The position numbers and the translations under genes are program-made. The notes under the pieces are model-generated. The model saw nothing but the letters and a program-made list of their open reading frames with translations, made no database searches and had not been told where the DNA came from. Shown in pieces: positions 26,075-35,726 of a stretch of 64,000 nt of DNA (position 1 is its first letter; every line of letters starts with the position of its first letter). Origin of the DNA: Streptomyces sp. TBY4 (GTDB taxonomy: Bacteria; Actinomycetota; Actinomycetes; Streptomycetales; Streptomycetaceae); assembly GCF_024213195.1 (NCBI RefSeq), contig NZ_JANAVF010000017.1, positions 1 to 64,000 on the forward strand. Direction: 5' to 3'.

Positions 26075-28975
26075 ATGAACGATTCCGACCGGATTCTCGA
26101 AAAGCTGCTGGCCGGGCTCACGGCGGTACGGGACGGGGATCTGAGCACCAGGCTCCCGGACGACGCGCCCGGCCTACCCGGTCAGATCGCGGCCGTCTAC
26201 AACGGAATGGTCGATCAGCTGTCCCTGGTCACGGCAGAGGTGACCCGGGTGGCCCAGGAGGTCGGCGGGCAGGGCCTGCTCGGTGGCCACGCCCGGGTTC
26301 CGCGCACGGGCGGGGTCTGGCGGGAGCTGACCACCGGCGTGAACAGCATGGCCGACAACCTGACCTCGCAGGTCCGCAACATCGCGCAGGTCGCGACGGC
26401 CGTGGCCCGGGGCGACCTCACGCAGAAGATCCGGGTGGACGCGAGCGGTGAGATCCTCGAGCTCAAGGACACCATCAACACGATGGTCGACCGGCTCTCG
26501 GCCTTCGCCGAGGAGGTCAGCCGGGTCGCCTTCGAGGTCGGCACCGAGGGGAACCTCGGGGGTCAGGCGACCGTCCGCGGTGTTTCGGGCACCTGGAAGG
26601 ACCTCACCGACAACGTCAACTCCATGGCCACCAACCTCACCAACCAGGTGCGCAACATCGCCCAGGTCACCACGGCCGTGGCCCGCGGAGACCTGACGCG
26701 CAAGATCGACGTCGATGCCCGCGGCGAGATCCTGGAGCTCAAGACCACCATCAACACCATGGTCGACCAGCTCTCCTCCTTCGCCGCCGAGGTCACCCGG
26801 GTGGCGCGCGAGGTCGGCAGCGAGGGAAGGCTCGGCGGCCAGGCCGAGGTCGGCGAGGTCTCCGGCACGTGGAAGCGCCTCACCGAGAACGTCAACGAAC
26901 TGGCCGGCAACCTCACCCGGCAGGTACGCGCCATCGCCGAGGTGACGAGCGCCGTCGCCGAGGGCGACCTCACCCGCTCCATCACTGCGGAGGCCGCCGG
27001 CGAGGTCGGCGAGCTCAAGGACAACATCAACGCCATGGTCGAGTCCCTGCGCGCCACCACCCGGGCCAACGAGGACCAGGAGTGGCTGGGATCCAGCCTC
27101 GCCCGTGTCTCCCGGCAGATCCAGGGCATCCGCGAACTCCCCGCCGTCGCCCGCCTGATCATGCGTGAAGTCCCGCCGCTGGTGAACGCCCAGTACGGGA
27201 GCTTCTTCCTCGCCCAGGAAGGCCCCGAAGGCACCGAGCTCGTGGCGATGGCTTCCTACGGGCTGCCGGACGAACCGGGCACGGGGCCGCGGCGGTTCAG
27301 GATCGGACAGTCCCTCGTCGGCGAGGCCGCCGCCAGCCGCCGTACGATCGCCGTCGACGACCTCCCGCCCGGCTATGCGACCATCGCCTCCGGCACCGGA
27401 GCCACCGACGCGACCACCCTGGTGGTCCTGCCGATCGTGGCCGAGGACCAGGTGCTGGGCGCCGTGGAGCTCGCCTCACTGCGCCCGCTGCGGCCCCTGC
27501 ACCGCGACTTCCTCGACCAGTTCACCGAGATGCTCGGCGTCAACGTCCGCTCCCTGATCGCGAACGCGCGCACCGACGAACTGCTCGACCGTTCCCAGCA
27601 GTTGACTGCCGAACTGCGCTCCCGCTCCCAGGAACTGCAGAGCGGACAGCAGGAACTGAAGCGATCCAACGCCGAGTTGAAGCACCAGGCGGCCCTCCTC
27701 GCGGAGCGCAATCACGACATCGAGCGCAAGAACCTGGAGATCGAGCAGGCCCGCCAGGAACTGGAGGCCCGGGCCCAGCAGCTCTCGCGCACCTCCATGT
27801 ACAAATCCGAGTTCCTGGCCAACATGAGTCACGAACTGCGCACGCCGCTCAACAGCCTGCTGATCCTCGCCCAGCTCCTCGCGCAGAATCCGGAAGGCAA
27901 TCTGACGGACAAGCAGGTCGACTACGCGACCGTCATCCACTCCGCCGGATCCGACCTGCTCCAGCTGATCAACGACATCCTCGACCTGTCCAAGGTCGAA
28001 GCCGGGAAGATGGACGTGCATCCCGAACCGGTCTCGCTCCACCAGCTGCTCGACTACGTGGACGCCACCTTCCGGCCCGTGGCCGACGAGCGGCAGCTGG
28101 CGTACGTGGTCGCCGCGGCCCCGGACGTGCCCACCGAGCTGATCACGGACGAAGCCCGGCTGCGCCAGGTGCTGCGGAACCTGATCTCCAACGCACTCAA
28201 GTTCACCGAAGCCGGACAGGTCGCCCTGTGGGTGGAGCGGGTCACGGAGTCCGCGCTGCCGGCCGGCATGGAAGGCAGCGGAGAGGTGGTCGCCTTCCAG
28301 GTCACCGACACCGGCATCGGCATCCGCACGGACCGGCTGGAGTCGGTGTTCGGCGCCTTCCAGCAGGGCGACGCCACGACCGCGCGCGCCTACGGGGGGA
28401 CCGGGCTCGGGCTGTCCATCAGCAGGGAGGTGGCGCGGCTGCTGGGCGGAGTGATCACCGCGGACAGCGTGGAAGGCGAGGGCAGCCGGTTCACCCTGTA
28501 CTTGCCCGTACGCGACGGCCGGGCCCCGGCCGCCCGAACGGGTGGCGCGGGCCGCACCCGCTCGACCGGAGACGGGCCGCGACCGCCGGCCGCGGATCTG
28601 GACGGCCGCACCGTACTGGTGGTCGACGACGACACCCGCAACGTCTTCGCACTCACCGCCATGCTGGAAGCGGCCGGCATCCACGTACTGGCCGCAGACA
28701 ACGGCGAGGCGGGAATCGCGCTGGTCAGCGACCGCGAGGAGGTGGACCTGGTGGTGATGGACCTGATGATGGCGGGCCTCGACGGGTACGCCGCCACCCG
28801 GGCCATCCGCCGGATGCCCGGCCGCGCCGACCTGCCCGTCATCGTCGTCACCGCCAAGGCGATGGCGGACGACCGGGCCGATGCGCTCGCTGCCGGAGCG
28901 ACGGAGTACGTGACCAAGCCGGTGGACGTCGCCGAACTGATCGAGGTCGTCCGGGCCTGCCTTGCAGACCGCTGA
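26075..28975 (+). CDS. multi-HAMP, GAF hybrid sensor histidine kinase/response regulator
   Basis: 966-residue cytoplasmic hybrid kinase without membrane segments. The order is four tandem HAMP-like repeats of about 92 residues (residues 1-350; recurring VRNIAQVATAVARGDLTQKI and GEILELKDTINTMVDRLS), a GAF domain (about 360-515), a coiled coil (about 520-570), HisKA with His586 in SHELRTPLNS, an HATPase with GGTGLGLSIS, and a receiver with phospho-Asp896 in DLVVMDLMMAG. The design matches osmosensing group III-type kinases such as fungal Nik1. ATG 26075 has GAGG upstream. Divergent from the sigma gene at 25057, suggesting a shared stress role. Confidence 0.93.
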   Translation: MNDSDRILEKLLAGLTAVRDGDLSTRLPDDAPGLPGQIAAVYNGMVDQLSLVTAEVTRVAQEVGGQGLLGGHARVPRTGGVWRELTTGVNSMADNLTSQVRNIAQVATAVARGDLTQKIRVDASGEILELKDTINTMVDRLSAFAEEVSRVAFEVGTEGNLGGQATVRGVSGTWKDLTDNVNSMATNLTNQVRNIAQVTTAVARGDLTRKIDVDARGEILELKTTINTMVDQLSSFAAEVTRVAREVGSEGRLGGQAEVGEVSGTWKRLTENVNELAGNLTRQVRAIAEVTSAVAEGDLTRSITAEAAGEVGELKDNINAMVESLRATTRANEDQEWLGSSLARVSRQIQGIRELPAVARLIMREVPPLVNAQYGSFFLAQEGPEGTELVAMASYGLPDEPGTGPRRFRIGQSLVGEAAASRRTIAVDDLPPGYATIASGTGATDATTLVVLPIVAEDQVLGAVELASLRPLRPLHRDFLDQFTEMLGVNVRSLIANARTDELLDRSQQLTAELRSRSQELQSGQQELKRSNAELKHQAALLAERNHDIERKNLEIEQARQELEARAQQLSRTSMYKSEFLANMSHELRTPLNSLLILAQLLAQNPEGNLTDKQVDYATVIHSAGSDLLQLINDILDLSKVEAGKMDVHPEPVSLHQLLDYVDATFRPVADERQLAYVVAAAPDVPTELITDEARLRQVLRNLISNALKFTEAGQVALWVERVTESALPAGMEGSGEVVAFQVTDTGIGIRTDRLESVFGAFQQGDATTARAYGGTGLGLSISREVARLLGGVITADSVEGEGSRFTLYLPVRDGRAPAARTGGAGRTRSTGDGPRPPAADLDGRTVLVVDDDTRNVFALTAMLEAAGIHVLAADNGEAGIALVSDREEVDLVVMDLMMAGLDGYAATRAIRRMPGRADLPVIVVTAKAMADDRADALAAGATEYVTKPVDVAELIEVVRACLADR

Positions 28976-29024
28976 ATCCCTCCGGGAGCCGCGCTCGCCG
29001 AAGGCGGGGCCCCGGAGACCCCGT

Positions 29025-31284
29025 TCACGCCACGCGGACCACCACCAGGCTCGTGTCGTCGTCCGTGTCCCCGCTGAGCACGGCCATCAGCTGGTCCGCC
29101 TGCTCGTCGGGCGTCCCGGGCCCCAGCCGCTCGGCCGCCCGCCGCAACCCCGCCAGGCTCTCGTCCAGCCCGACGCGCCGCCGCTCGACCAGCCCGTCCG
29201 TGTAGAGGAGCAGGGTGTCCCCGGGGAGGAGCCGGGTGACCGTCTCCTCGTACGAGGCCCCGCGCAGCGCACCGAGCAGGACGTTGGGGTTGGTCTCCAG
29301 CAGCCGGGCCCGCCCGCCCCGCACCAGAAGCGGCGGAGGGTGTCCGGCACTGGTCCAGCGCAGGGTACGGACCGCGGGGTCGTACAGCGCGCACAGGACG
29401 GTGGCCGTCGGCTGACCGGCCGTGTGCAGGGCCACCTCGTTGAGCCACTCCATCAGCTTGCCGGGGGGCCGGCCGGTGAATCCGAAACCGTGCAGCGCGC
29501 CCCGCAACGCGACCATGCAGGTCGCGGCGGCGATCCCGTGCCCCGCGATGTCCCCGACCGTCACCAGGACCCGCCCGTCGGGCAGTGACTGGACGTCGTA
29601 CCAGTCACCGCCCACCCGGTACTCCTCGGCCGCGGGCCGGTAGCGGGCCGCGATCTCGAGCCCGGACGCGGTCTCCAGCACGGGCGCCTCGGGCACGATC
29701 GTCTGCTGGAGCTGAAGGACGACCCGGTTGCGCAGGACGGCCTGGGCCTGCACGGCGTTGAGCCGGTCGAAGCTCGCGCTGAGGGCCACCTCGGTACGGT
29801 GCTGGGCGGAGACGTCCTGGTAGACGCCTGCGAGGGAACTGAGCGTGCCGTTGGTCAGGACGGGCTCGGCTGCGATCCGGACGTGGCGCACGCCCCCGTC
29901 CGCGCGGATCACGCGCACCAGCGCCTGGGCGCCCTCGTGCTGCTCGGTCAGGGCGGCCAGCAGCTCCCGAAGGGCATCGGCATCGCCCGGGTGCAGCCAG
30001 GTGGTCAGCCGGCGGAGCGGTACAGGTTCCTCGGACCGGCCCAGGCCGAAGATGGGGTAGGCCTGACCGCTCCAGCGGGACCGGCCCGTCACCAGGTCGT
30101 CCTCGAAGGAGGCGACCCGCTCCAGCCGTTCCAGCACACGGCCGAGGACGGGACTCCTGTCCACCGCGTCCCACATCACGGCGGACATTCCGTGGCCCAG
30201 GGCCAGTACGCGGACGTGCGCCATGGAGCCGGGCGATGTCCCGCTCTCGGGCAGGCACACGGCGTACTGCGGTCCCGGGCTCCCGGCGGCCTGCGCGAGC
30301 AGCGCCACGAGACCGTCATGGGCGTACGGGAAGACCTGGGAGACCGGCCTTCCCACGGGATCGTGCACCCGGGGGACCGACCTGCGGGCGGCCTCGTTCA
30401 GGTGCGCGACCACGGCGGGGCTCCCCGGCGTCGCGTCGATGATCGCGGCGGGCTCCGGAGCCAGGTCCAGCAGCGCCGCCACGGCGTGCGGGCCCCCCGG
30501 CCGGCTCGAGCACGAGGGCCGCCGGGCCGCTGAGCTCGGTGAGCGCCGTACGCAGGGGCTGGTCCAGGGCAGTGGGCTCCCCCCACGCGGCCAGCAGCAC
30601 CCCGCAGACCCGCCCGTCCCGCCGCAGGGGAACCAGCGCGCGGGCCGCGGCATCCGAAGACCCGGGAAGCCCGGCCTCCCCGGGCGGAGTGCCTTCGGGC
30701 AGCCAGAGCGGCTCCCCGCCGGCCACGACCCGGTGCAGAGCGGTCATGCCCTCCGGCGGAACCCACTGCCAGTGGGCGGCCTCCTGACGGCTCACGGCGC
30801 CGTGGCCGACCAGCTCCAGGCAGTCGGTCTCGGAGCGCCGCCACAGGAAGACCGAGCGCACGCCGAGCTGCCGCAGGCCGCCTTCCAGCAGGGTGCCGAC
30901 CGCCGCCATGGCACTGTCGGTGGCGAGGACCGCCGCGGTGCTGCGCCGGGCCCGTCGGGCCCGGGAGGTTTCCTGCGGCCGGCCGTCGGGGGCGTCGACG
31001 ACCAGCGCGCCGGCGGCGGCGTTGACGATGTCGGCGGCCAGATCCGCGGCCCCGAGCCCCGTGGATACGGCAAGCCGCACCAGATGGTCGGCTGCCTCGT
31101 CCGGCGAGGTGCCCATCTGGTCCGTCAGCACGCCCGTGGCCAGATCGAGGATCCGGCGGCGCGCCCGGTCGGCATGGAGGGCCGAGATCTCCCCGGAGAG
31201 TTCCGTGATGGTCGTGGCCAGAACGTGCTCGTCCGGCTCCCCGGCCCGGCCCGGGGCGGGCGTTTCGGCTGAAGACGACGTCAT
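29025..31284 (-). pseudogene. ANTAR-GAF-PAS-PP2C (SpoIIE) phosphatase gene with a +1 frameshift
   Basis: From ATG 31284 (AGGAGC upstream) the frame encodes an ANTAR-like helical domain (RARRRILDLATGVLTDQMG) and a GAF domain, ending near ALVLEPAGG. A second frame takes over with PHAVAALLDLAPEPAAIID (PAS-like, then a second PAS), then a SpoIIE/PP2C phosphatase (GGDWYDV, VGDIAGHGIAAA, LLLYTDGLVERR, DDTSLVV). The switch coincides with a C6 run at 30493-30498. The span, 2260 nt, is one base over a multiple of three, so one extra C would explain it. If real, only a GAF-containing fragment is made and phosphatase activity is lost; a sequencing error or slippage-based switching are alternatives. Intact members dephosphorylate STAS antagonists. 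Confidence 0.75.
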
Positions 31285-31526
31285 ATCGGCTCCTGTCGGG
31301 CGACACGTCCGGTAGCCGGATTCCCTGCGTCCGAGTCTACGGCTCACCGTTCGGGCACCGGCGACGGTGAGCGCGCGTGGCTGCCGACGGCTACGGCCCG
31401 CCGATCCGGTGGCCTCGGGGCCCCGAGGGCCGCCCGGCCCCCTCTCCTGCCCCGCGCGAGTGAGCGCCGTTGCCCTTCCGGCCCTCCACGGCGCCCGCTT
31501 CGCGTCGCGGCGGCATACTCGTACCC

Positions 31527-31895
31527 ATGGACGATGGCGGTGACGACCGTTCCCCCGAGGATCCGAAGCTGCCGTCACATACGGCGGTGACCGTCTCCTA
31601 CGAGACCCCCGGTACCTGCGTCATCGCCGCCCGGGGCGAATTCGACCTGGGCACCGTCGCACCGCTCTCCGACGCCCTGGCCGAGGCGGCCCGGTCGCAC
31701 AGCAGGGTGGTCCTGGACGCCTCCGGGATCAGCTTCGGCGACTCCTCCCTCCTGAACCTGCTGCTCCAGGTCCACCGGATCACCGAGTTGCGCATCGCAG
31801 CTCCCCGGCACCAGCTCCGCCACCTGTTCGCGATCACCGGAGCCGACACCGTCCTGGACGTGAGGGACACCGTTCCGTCCGCCGTCGAGGACTGA
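31527..31895 (+). CDS. STAS-domain anti-sigma factor antagonist
   Basis: 122-residue RsbV/SpoIIAA-type protein. Phospho-site block ISFGDSSLLNLLLQ with Asp-Ser-Ser; the preceding GEFDLGTVAPLSDAL and following AITGADTVLDVRDTV are typical. ATG 31527 begins the acidic N-terminus; the ribosome site is weak. Divergent from the disrupted PP2C gene, a pairing expected for a phosphatase and its substrate. Confidence 0.88.
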   Translation: MDDGGDDRSPEDPKLPSHTAVTVSYETPGTCVIAARGEFDLGTVAPLSDALAEAARSHSRVVLDASGISFGDSSLLNLLLQVHRITELRIAAPRHQLRHLFAITGADTVLDVRDTVPSAVED

Positions 31896-31974
31896 TCGCG
31901 ACGCCGAAGCGTTCGCAGAGGATTGGAACGTGCGTCCTCGGGTAGCCGCGCGCTGAACCGAAAGGAGCAGCGTC

Positions 31975-32304
31975 ATGCCCCGTGGATCCAGCCCCAAGCG
32001 CGAGCGCCAGTACGAGCACATCAAGGAGAGCGCGCTCGACCGGGGGGAGAGCACGAAGCGTGCGGAGGAGATCGCCGCCCGGACCGTCAACAAGGAACGC
32101 GCACGCCACGGCGAGTCGAAGACGGCGAGCCGCCTCTCCCTGCAGGACATGTCGTCCGGCCAACGCGGGGGTCACCGCTCGCACAGCGGAGCCGAGGGCC
32201 GCACGTACGACCAGCTCTACCAGGAAGCCAAGCACCGCAACATCGAGGGCCGCTCGAAGATGAACAAGGCACAGCTGCGGCGCGCCCTCGGCGGCGACAG
32301 CTGA
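31975..32304 (+). CDS. small basic protein with a Rho-N/SAP-like C-terminus
   Basis: 109 very hydrophilic residues: a charged N-terminal half (SPKRERQYEHIKESALDRGE, then AEEIAARTVNKERARHGE) and a C-terminal helix-extended-helix (YDQLYQEAKHRNIEGRSKMN) like the Rho termination factor N-terminal motif. Similar Streptomyces proteins are often labelled plasmid stabilisation protein without functional proof. A nucleic-acid-binding role is plausible. AAAGGAG precedes the ATG. Confidence 0.78.
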   Translation: MPRGSSPKRERQYEHIKESALDRGESTKRAEEIAARTVNKERARHGESKTASRLSLQDMSSGQRGGHRSHSGAEGRTYDQLYQEAKHRNIEGRSKMNKAQLRRALGGDS

Positions 32305-32360
32305 GGGGACGCCGCGCGCAGTGACCGTTCGCAGAACCTCGATACGAGAGCGAGGCCATC

Positions 32361-32516
32361 ATGCTTTTCGTCGGACTCATCCTCCTGCTCATCGGATTCC
32401 TGACAGGAATCTCCATCCTCTGGACCATCGGAATCATCCTGGTCGTGATCGGGGCAGTGCTCTGGATCCTGGGCTCGGTCGGACACGCGGTCGGCGGCCG
32501 CCGGCACTACTGGTGA
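32361..32516 (+). CDS. DUF6131-like two-helix membrane peptide
   Basis: A 51-residue protein: MLFVGLILLLIGFLTGISIL, then WTIGIILVVIGAVLWILGSV and a short GGRRHYW tail. Two membrane helices with a cytoplasmic or external basic end. It matches the widespread DUF6131 peptides of actinobacteria (name from memory); the role is unknown but such peptides tend to lie among stress genes. The weak ribosome site (GCGAGGCC) is 5-10 bases upstream. A 36-bp palindrome follows 22 bases after the stop. Confidence 0.8.
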   Translation: MLFVGLILLLIGFLTGISILWTIGIILVVIGAVLWILGSVGHAVGGRRHYW

Positions 32517-32538
32517 CGCCCGGAGCTCCTCGAGGGCA

Positions 32539-32574
32539 CGGTGCCTGACCCTGTTCGAACAGGGTCAGGCACCG
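32539..32574. terminator. 36-bp perfect palindrome, probable terminator or cis-acting hairpin
   Basis: Each half reads CGGTGCCTGACCCTGTTC (32539-32556) and its exact complement (32557-32574), centred on TTCGAA. As RNA it would form a 15-16-bp stem with a tiny loop. It sits between the DUF6131-like gene and the gene at 32655. No T-run follows. It may act as a bidirectional terminator or a dimeric-regulator site. Confidence 0.7.
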
Positions 32575-32654
32575 TTCTCGACCTCTTGGAGGAACCTGAT
32601 CCTCCTTGTCGAGCAGCGTGTGAACATCTTCTTGGGAAGCGAGGACGGACCACC

Positions 32655-32990
32655 ATGACCGAGGACCCGGCGAACGGACCGCATGCTCCCTCCGAGGCGG
32701 AGCGCGCGGCCCGTGCCGAGGTGCGGAAGCAGGCCACCGGCCTGACCCACCACGACACCGAGTCGGCACTCGAAGCCGCGGAGGCAGCCGCCGAAGAGAC
32801 ATCGGGGGCTCTGGAGAACGCTGACGACGCCACCCGCGCCACCGTCGCGGAATGGCGACGCATCACGGATCTGCTCTTCGACCACGGTGGCCCGTACTCG
32901 CCGGACACCGATGCCTTCGTCCAGGGCCAGCTGACTGCCCGCGAGGCCGATGCGGACTCCGGTCGGGGCCGGCGCAGAACACAGGCATGA
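32655..32990 (+). CDS. hypothetical acidic helical protein
   Basis: 111 residues, rich in Ala, Glu and Asp, with predicted helices (DTESALEAAEAAAEETSGAL, then TRATVAEWRRITDLLFDHGG). No known domain was recognised; no signal peptide. ATG 32655 has GAGGACGGAC upstream. It lies in a run of small plus-strand genes (31975, 32361) typical of Streptomyces stress clusters. Confidence 0.65.
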   Translation: MTEDPANGPHAPSEAERAARAEVRKQATGLTHHDTESALEAAEAAAEETSGALENADDATRATVAEWRRITDLLFDHGGPYSPDTDAFVQGQLTAREADADSGRGRRRTQA

Positions 32991-33017
32991 CCCTGCGGGG
33001 CGCGGGCAGGCGCCCCC

Positions 33018-33823
33018 ATGGCAGAGACTTCGCACGGGGGCTTCCAGCAGCTCCCCACGGCCGCCGAAGGCCGGGTCGACAGGGTGATGCCGCCGGTCAA
33101 TTCACACAGCGAGTGGGACCCGCTGGAGGAGGTCATCGTCGGGGGCGTCGGCGGTGCCACGATCCCCTCCCGTCATCCCGTCGTGGCCTGCAACATCCCG
33201 CCCTGGGCCGCCCGGCTCCAGGGCGTCGCGGCCGGGTTCAACTACCCCCGCGCCATGGCCGAGCCGGCCCGGCACGAGCTCGACGCGTTCGTCGCGCTCC
33301 TCCAGTCGCTCGGTGTCACGGTCAGACGGCCGGACCCGGTCGACCACAGGCAGCGGTTCGGCCCCCCGACTGGTCGTCGCGCGGTTTCTGCAACGAGCCC
33401 GGCTTCCGGATTCCCGAGCCCGGTGAGCCCATCCGCCACATCCTCACCGAGATCGACACGACGTTCGTGCCGCTCGCGCCCGGCAAGGTGGTGGTCAACC
33501 CCGAGTACATCGATGTCGACCGGCTGCCGGACGTCCTGAGCTCGTGGGACGTACTGATCGCGCCCGAGCCCGACCCCATCGACGAGCGGTTCCTCAAGGT
33601 CACGTCGAAGTGCGGAAAGTGGCTCAGCATGAACGTCCTCGTGATCGACGAGGAACGGGTGATCGTGGAGCGCCACCACACGGGCATGCTGCGCGCCCTC
33701 GAACGATGGGGGTTCGAACCGGTCCCGTGTGCCTTCCTGCACTACGCGCCCTTCGGGGGCTCGTTCCACTGGGCGACGCTCGACACCCGCCGCCGCGGCG
33801 CGCTCGAATCGTACTTCCCGTGA
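33018..33823 (+). pseudogene. decayed glycine/inosamine amidinotransferase-like gene
   Basis: The N-terminus (NSHSEWDPLEEVIVGG, CNIPPWAARLQGVAAGFNYP) and C-terminus (DTTFVPLAPGKVVVNPEYID, SMNVLVIDEERVIVERHHTG) match amidinotransferases such as StrB1. The frame shifts next to a C6 run at 33362-33367, where family DWSS- follows. Middle segments are missing: GFCN is joined to EPGFRIPEPGEPIRHILTE, and HILTE to IDTTF, removing well over 100 residues. The catalytic Cys expected in the FHC motif is Trp (TGG, 33770-33772). About 268 codons remain versus about 350-380 in the family. The product cannot be an active enzyme. Confidence 0.85.
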
Positions 33824-33947
33824 TCGAACGGCCACCCGTCCAGGGCCCCGCGCCCACGAGCAGGACCAAGTCCCGCGTGGCGAGGGCTGCGTCGCCGAAC
33901 ACGGCACGGTGCGGATAGCCTCACCACCTGCACCGGAAGGGATGCCC

Positions 33948-34460
33948 ATGCCTCGTATCAAGCTCGTTCTGGGCGACATCACGGCGGAGGAAGCCGACGC
34001 CGTGGTCAACGCCGCGAACTCCTCGCTGCTGGGCGGCGGCGGGGTCGACGGAGCGATCCACCGCCGCGGCGGCCCGGAGATCCTGGCCGCCTGCGAGGAT
34101 CTGCGCCGCTCGCACTACGGCAAGGGCCTCCCGACGGGCCGCGCGGTCGCCACCACGGCCGGCCGGCTTCCGGCCGGGCACGTGATCCACACGGTCGGCC
34201 CGGTCTGGTCGCGGGACGAGGACCGCTCCGCGCTGCTGGCCTCCTGCTACCGGGAGTCGCTGCGGATCGCCGACGAACTGGGAGCCCGTAGCGTCGCCTT
34301 CCCCGCGATCTCCACCGGCATCTACGGATGGCCCATGGACGACGGGGCGCGGATCGCGATGGAGACCGTACGGTCCGCGCGGACCGAGGTGCAGGAGGTG
34401 CGGTTCGTGCTGTTCGACGAGCGTGCCTACGAAGCTTTCGCGGCGGCGCTGGACGCCTGA
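33948..34460 (+). CDS. macrodomain O-acetyl-ADP-ribose deacetylase
   Basis: 170-residue stand-alone macrodomain. ADP-ribose-binding blocks GDITAEEADAVVNAANSSLL and GGGVDGAIHRRGG, and the second loop ISTGIYGWP, fit the YmdB/MacroD type that hydrolyses O-acetyl-ADP-ribose or mono-ADP-ribosyl esters. Asn in NAANSSL and Asp in GVDGAIH are the usual catalytic/binding residues and are present. ATG 33948 is favoured by GGAAGG 8 bases upstream; an ATG at 33942 is possible. Confidence 0.92.
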   Translation: MPRIKLVLGDITAEEADAVVNAANSSLLGGGGVDGAIHRRGGPEILAACEDLRRSHYGKGLPTGRAVATTAGRLPAGHVIHTVGPVWSRDEDRSALLASCYRESLRIADELGARSVAFPAISTGIYGWPMDDGARIAMETVRSARTEVQEVRFVLFDERAYEAFAAALDA

Positions 34461-34618
34461 TGGGCCGGTGTGGTCATTCTCCGGGCCGTTCGGGGGAGCC
34501 TGGACGCCGTCCCGTCCGACCTCCAACCGGCCGTGGCATGGGTTCTCCAGGCAATGGCGCCCGGGCGGATGTGGAGAACGACCCTGGGCGCGTCCCGCGC
34601 ACAGAGTCAGGAGTACGC

Positions 34619-35524
34619 ATGTTCGAGGGTACGGGGCAGACGGTCCGGCGCCGGTCGGCGCAGGCAGTAGCAGCCGTGGTGGCGGCGGGGGCGGTGGCGG
34701 CGGGCTCACTGGCGGCGGCACCACAGGCTGCCGCCCTGACCATCGTCAACTGCGCCACGAGCAGTCTGCAGACGGCGATCAACAACGCCGCCCCGGGGGA
34801 GCTGCTGCTGATCACAGGGACGTGCACCGGCAACTTCACCGTCAACAAGAACCTGACCCTGGGCGGGGCGACGACCACCACGCTGACCGCCGCCGGCTCC
34901 GGGACCGCGCTGACGGTCACCCCGGGCGTCTCGGTGTCGCTGATGCGGCTGACCGTGACCGGCGGCCGGGCGAGCAACGGCGGCGGCATCTTCAACAACG
35001 GCACGCTGAGCCTGAACTCCACCGTCGTGTCCGGCAACCGGGCAATCTTCACCGCGGGCGGCACGGGTGGCGGCGGCGGCATCTACAACGCGCCGGGCGC
35101 CACCCTGACGCTGAACGGGGCGAGGGTCACCGGAAACTTCGCCGGAGTCAACGACGGCGGCATCGCCGGCTTCGGCGGCGGCATCGTCAACTGGGGCACG
35201 CTCCAGTCGAGCAGCGCGACCGTCAGCGGGAACACCGGGCAGTTCGGCGGCGGGATCCTGCTGCTCAACTCCGGTGTCGCGACGCTGACCAACACCACGG
35301 TGTCCGGAAACACCGCGCCCGGAGGCCAGGGCGGCGGCATCAACAACGACTCCGGCGTCCTGCGCCTGACCCGCAGCACGATCAGCACCAACACCGCACC
35401 CGGAGGTGGCACGGGCGGCGGCATCTACAACGCCAACGTCGTGACCCAGATCGGGTCCACGATCACCAACAACACCCCGAACAACTGCGCCGGCCCGGCC
35501 CCGGTTCCCGGCTGCGTCGGCTAG
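34619..35524 (+). CDS. secreted right-handed parallel beta-helix protein
   Basis: 301 residues with a signal peptide of about 38 (arginine-rich start, long Ala/Val/Gly core, ends QAAAL). The mature chain repeats GGGIFNNGTLSLNSTVVSGN-type units, each about 25-50 residues, as in pectate-lyase-like or polymorphic outer-membrane-like beta-helices. The start of the mature part, SSLQTAINNAAPGELLLITG, is typical of these folds. No catalytic residues can be identified; a surface or adhesion role is possible. AGGAG precedes ATG 34619. Confidence 0.82.
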   Translation: MFEGTGQTVRRRSAQAVAAVVAAGAVAAGSLAAAPQAAALTIVNCATSSLQTAINNAAPGELLLITGTCTGNFTVNKNLTLGGATTTTLTAAGSGTALTVTPGVSVSLMRLTVTGGRASNGGGIFNNGTLSLNSTVVSGNRAIFTAGGTGGGGGIYNAPGATLTLNGARVTGNFAGVNDGGIAGFGGGIVNWGTLQSSSATVSGNTGQFGGGILLLNSGVATLTNTTVSGNTAPGGQGGGINNDSGVLRLTRSTISTNTAPGGGTGGGIYNANVVTQIGSTITNNTPNNCAGPAPVPGCVG

Positions 35525-35726
35525 GCGGGCTCCGGCCAGGTCCAGGCAGCGAGGATGGGTGCCCGGCGCCGGCGGCGCCAGGCACCCCCTCCGATCACCG
35601 GCCGGTGATGATCGCGAGCGTGAACCGGACACCGATCCGAGGTTGCCTCCACTGGAGGTTCTGACGGCGTTCGCTTGTGGCACAAGCTGATACGAAACCC
35701 CCCTCGTACGGGGCAGGGTGGACCGT

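Noticed and set aside
32541..32654. GTG start giving a longer form of the 32655 gene
   Set aside because: That GTG is inside the 36-bp palindrome and lacks a ribosome site; the ATG at 32655 is better placed.
33705..33735. GTTCGAACC, T-loop-like sequence suggesting a tRNA
   Set aside because: It lies in the coding sequence of the decayed amidinotransferase and has no acceptor or D-arm around it.
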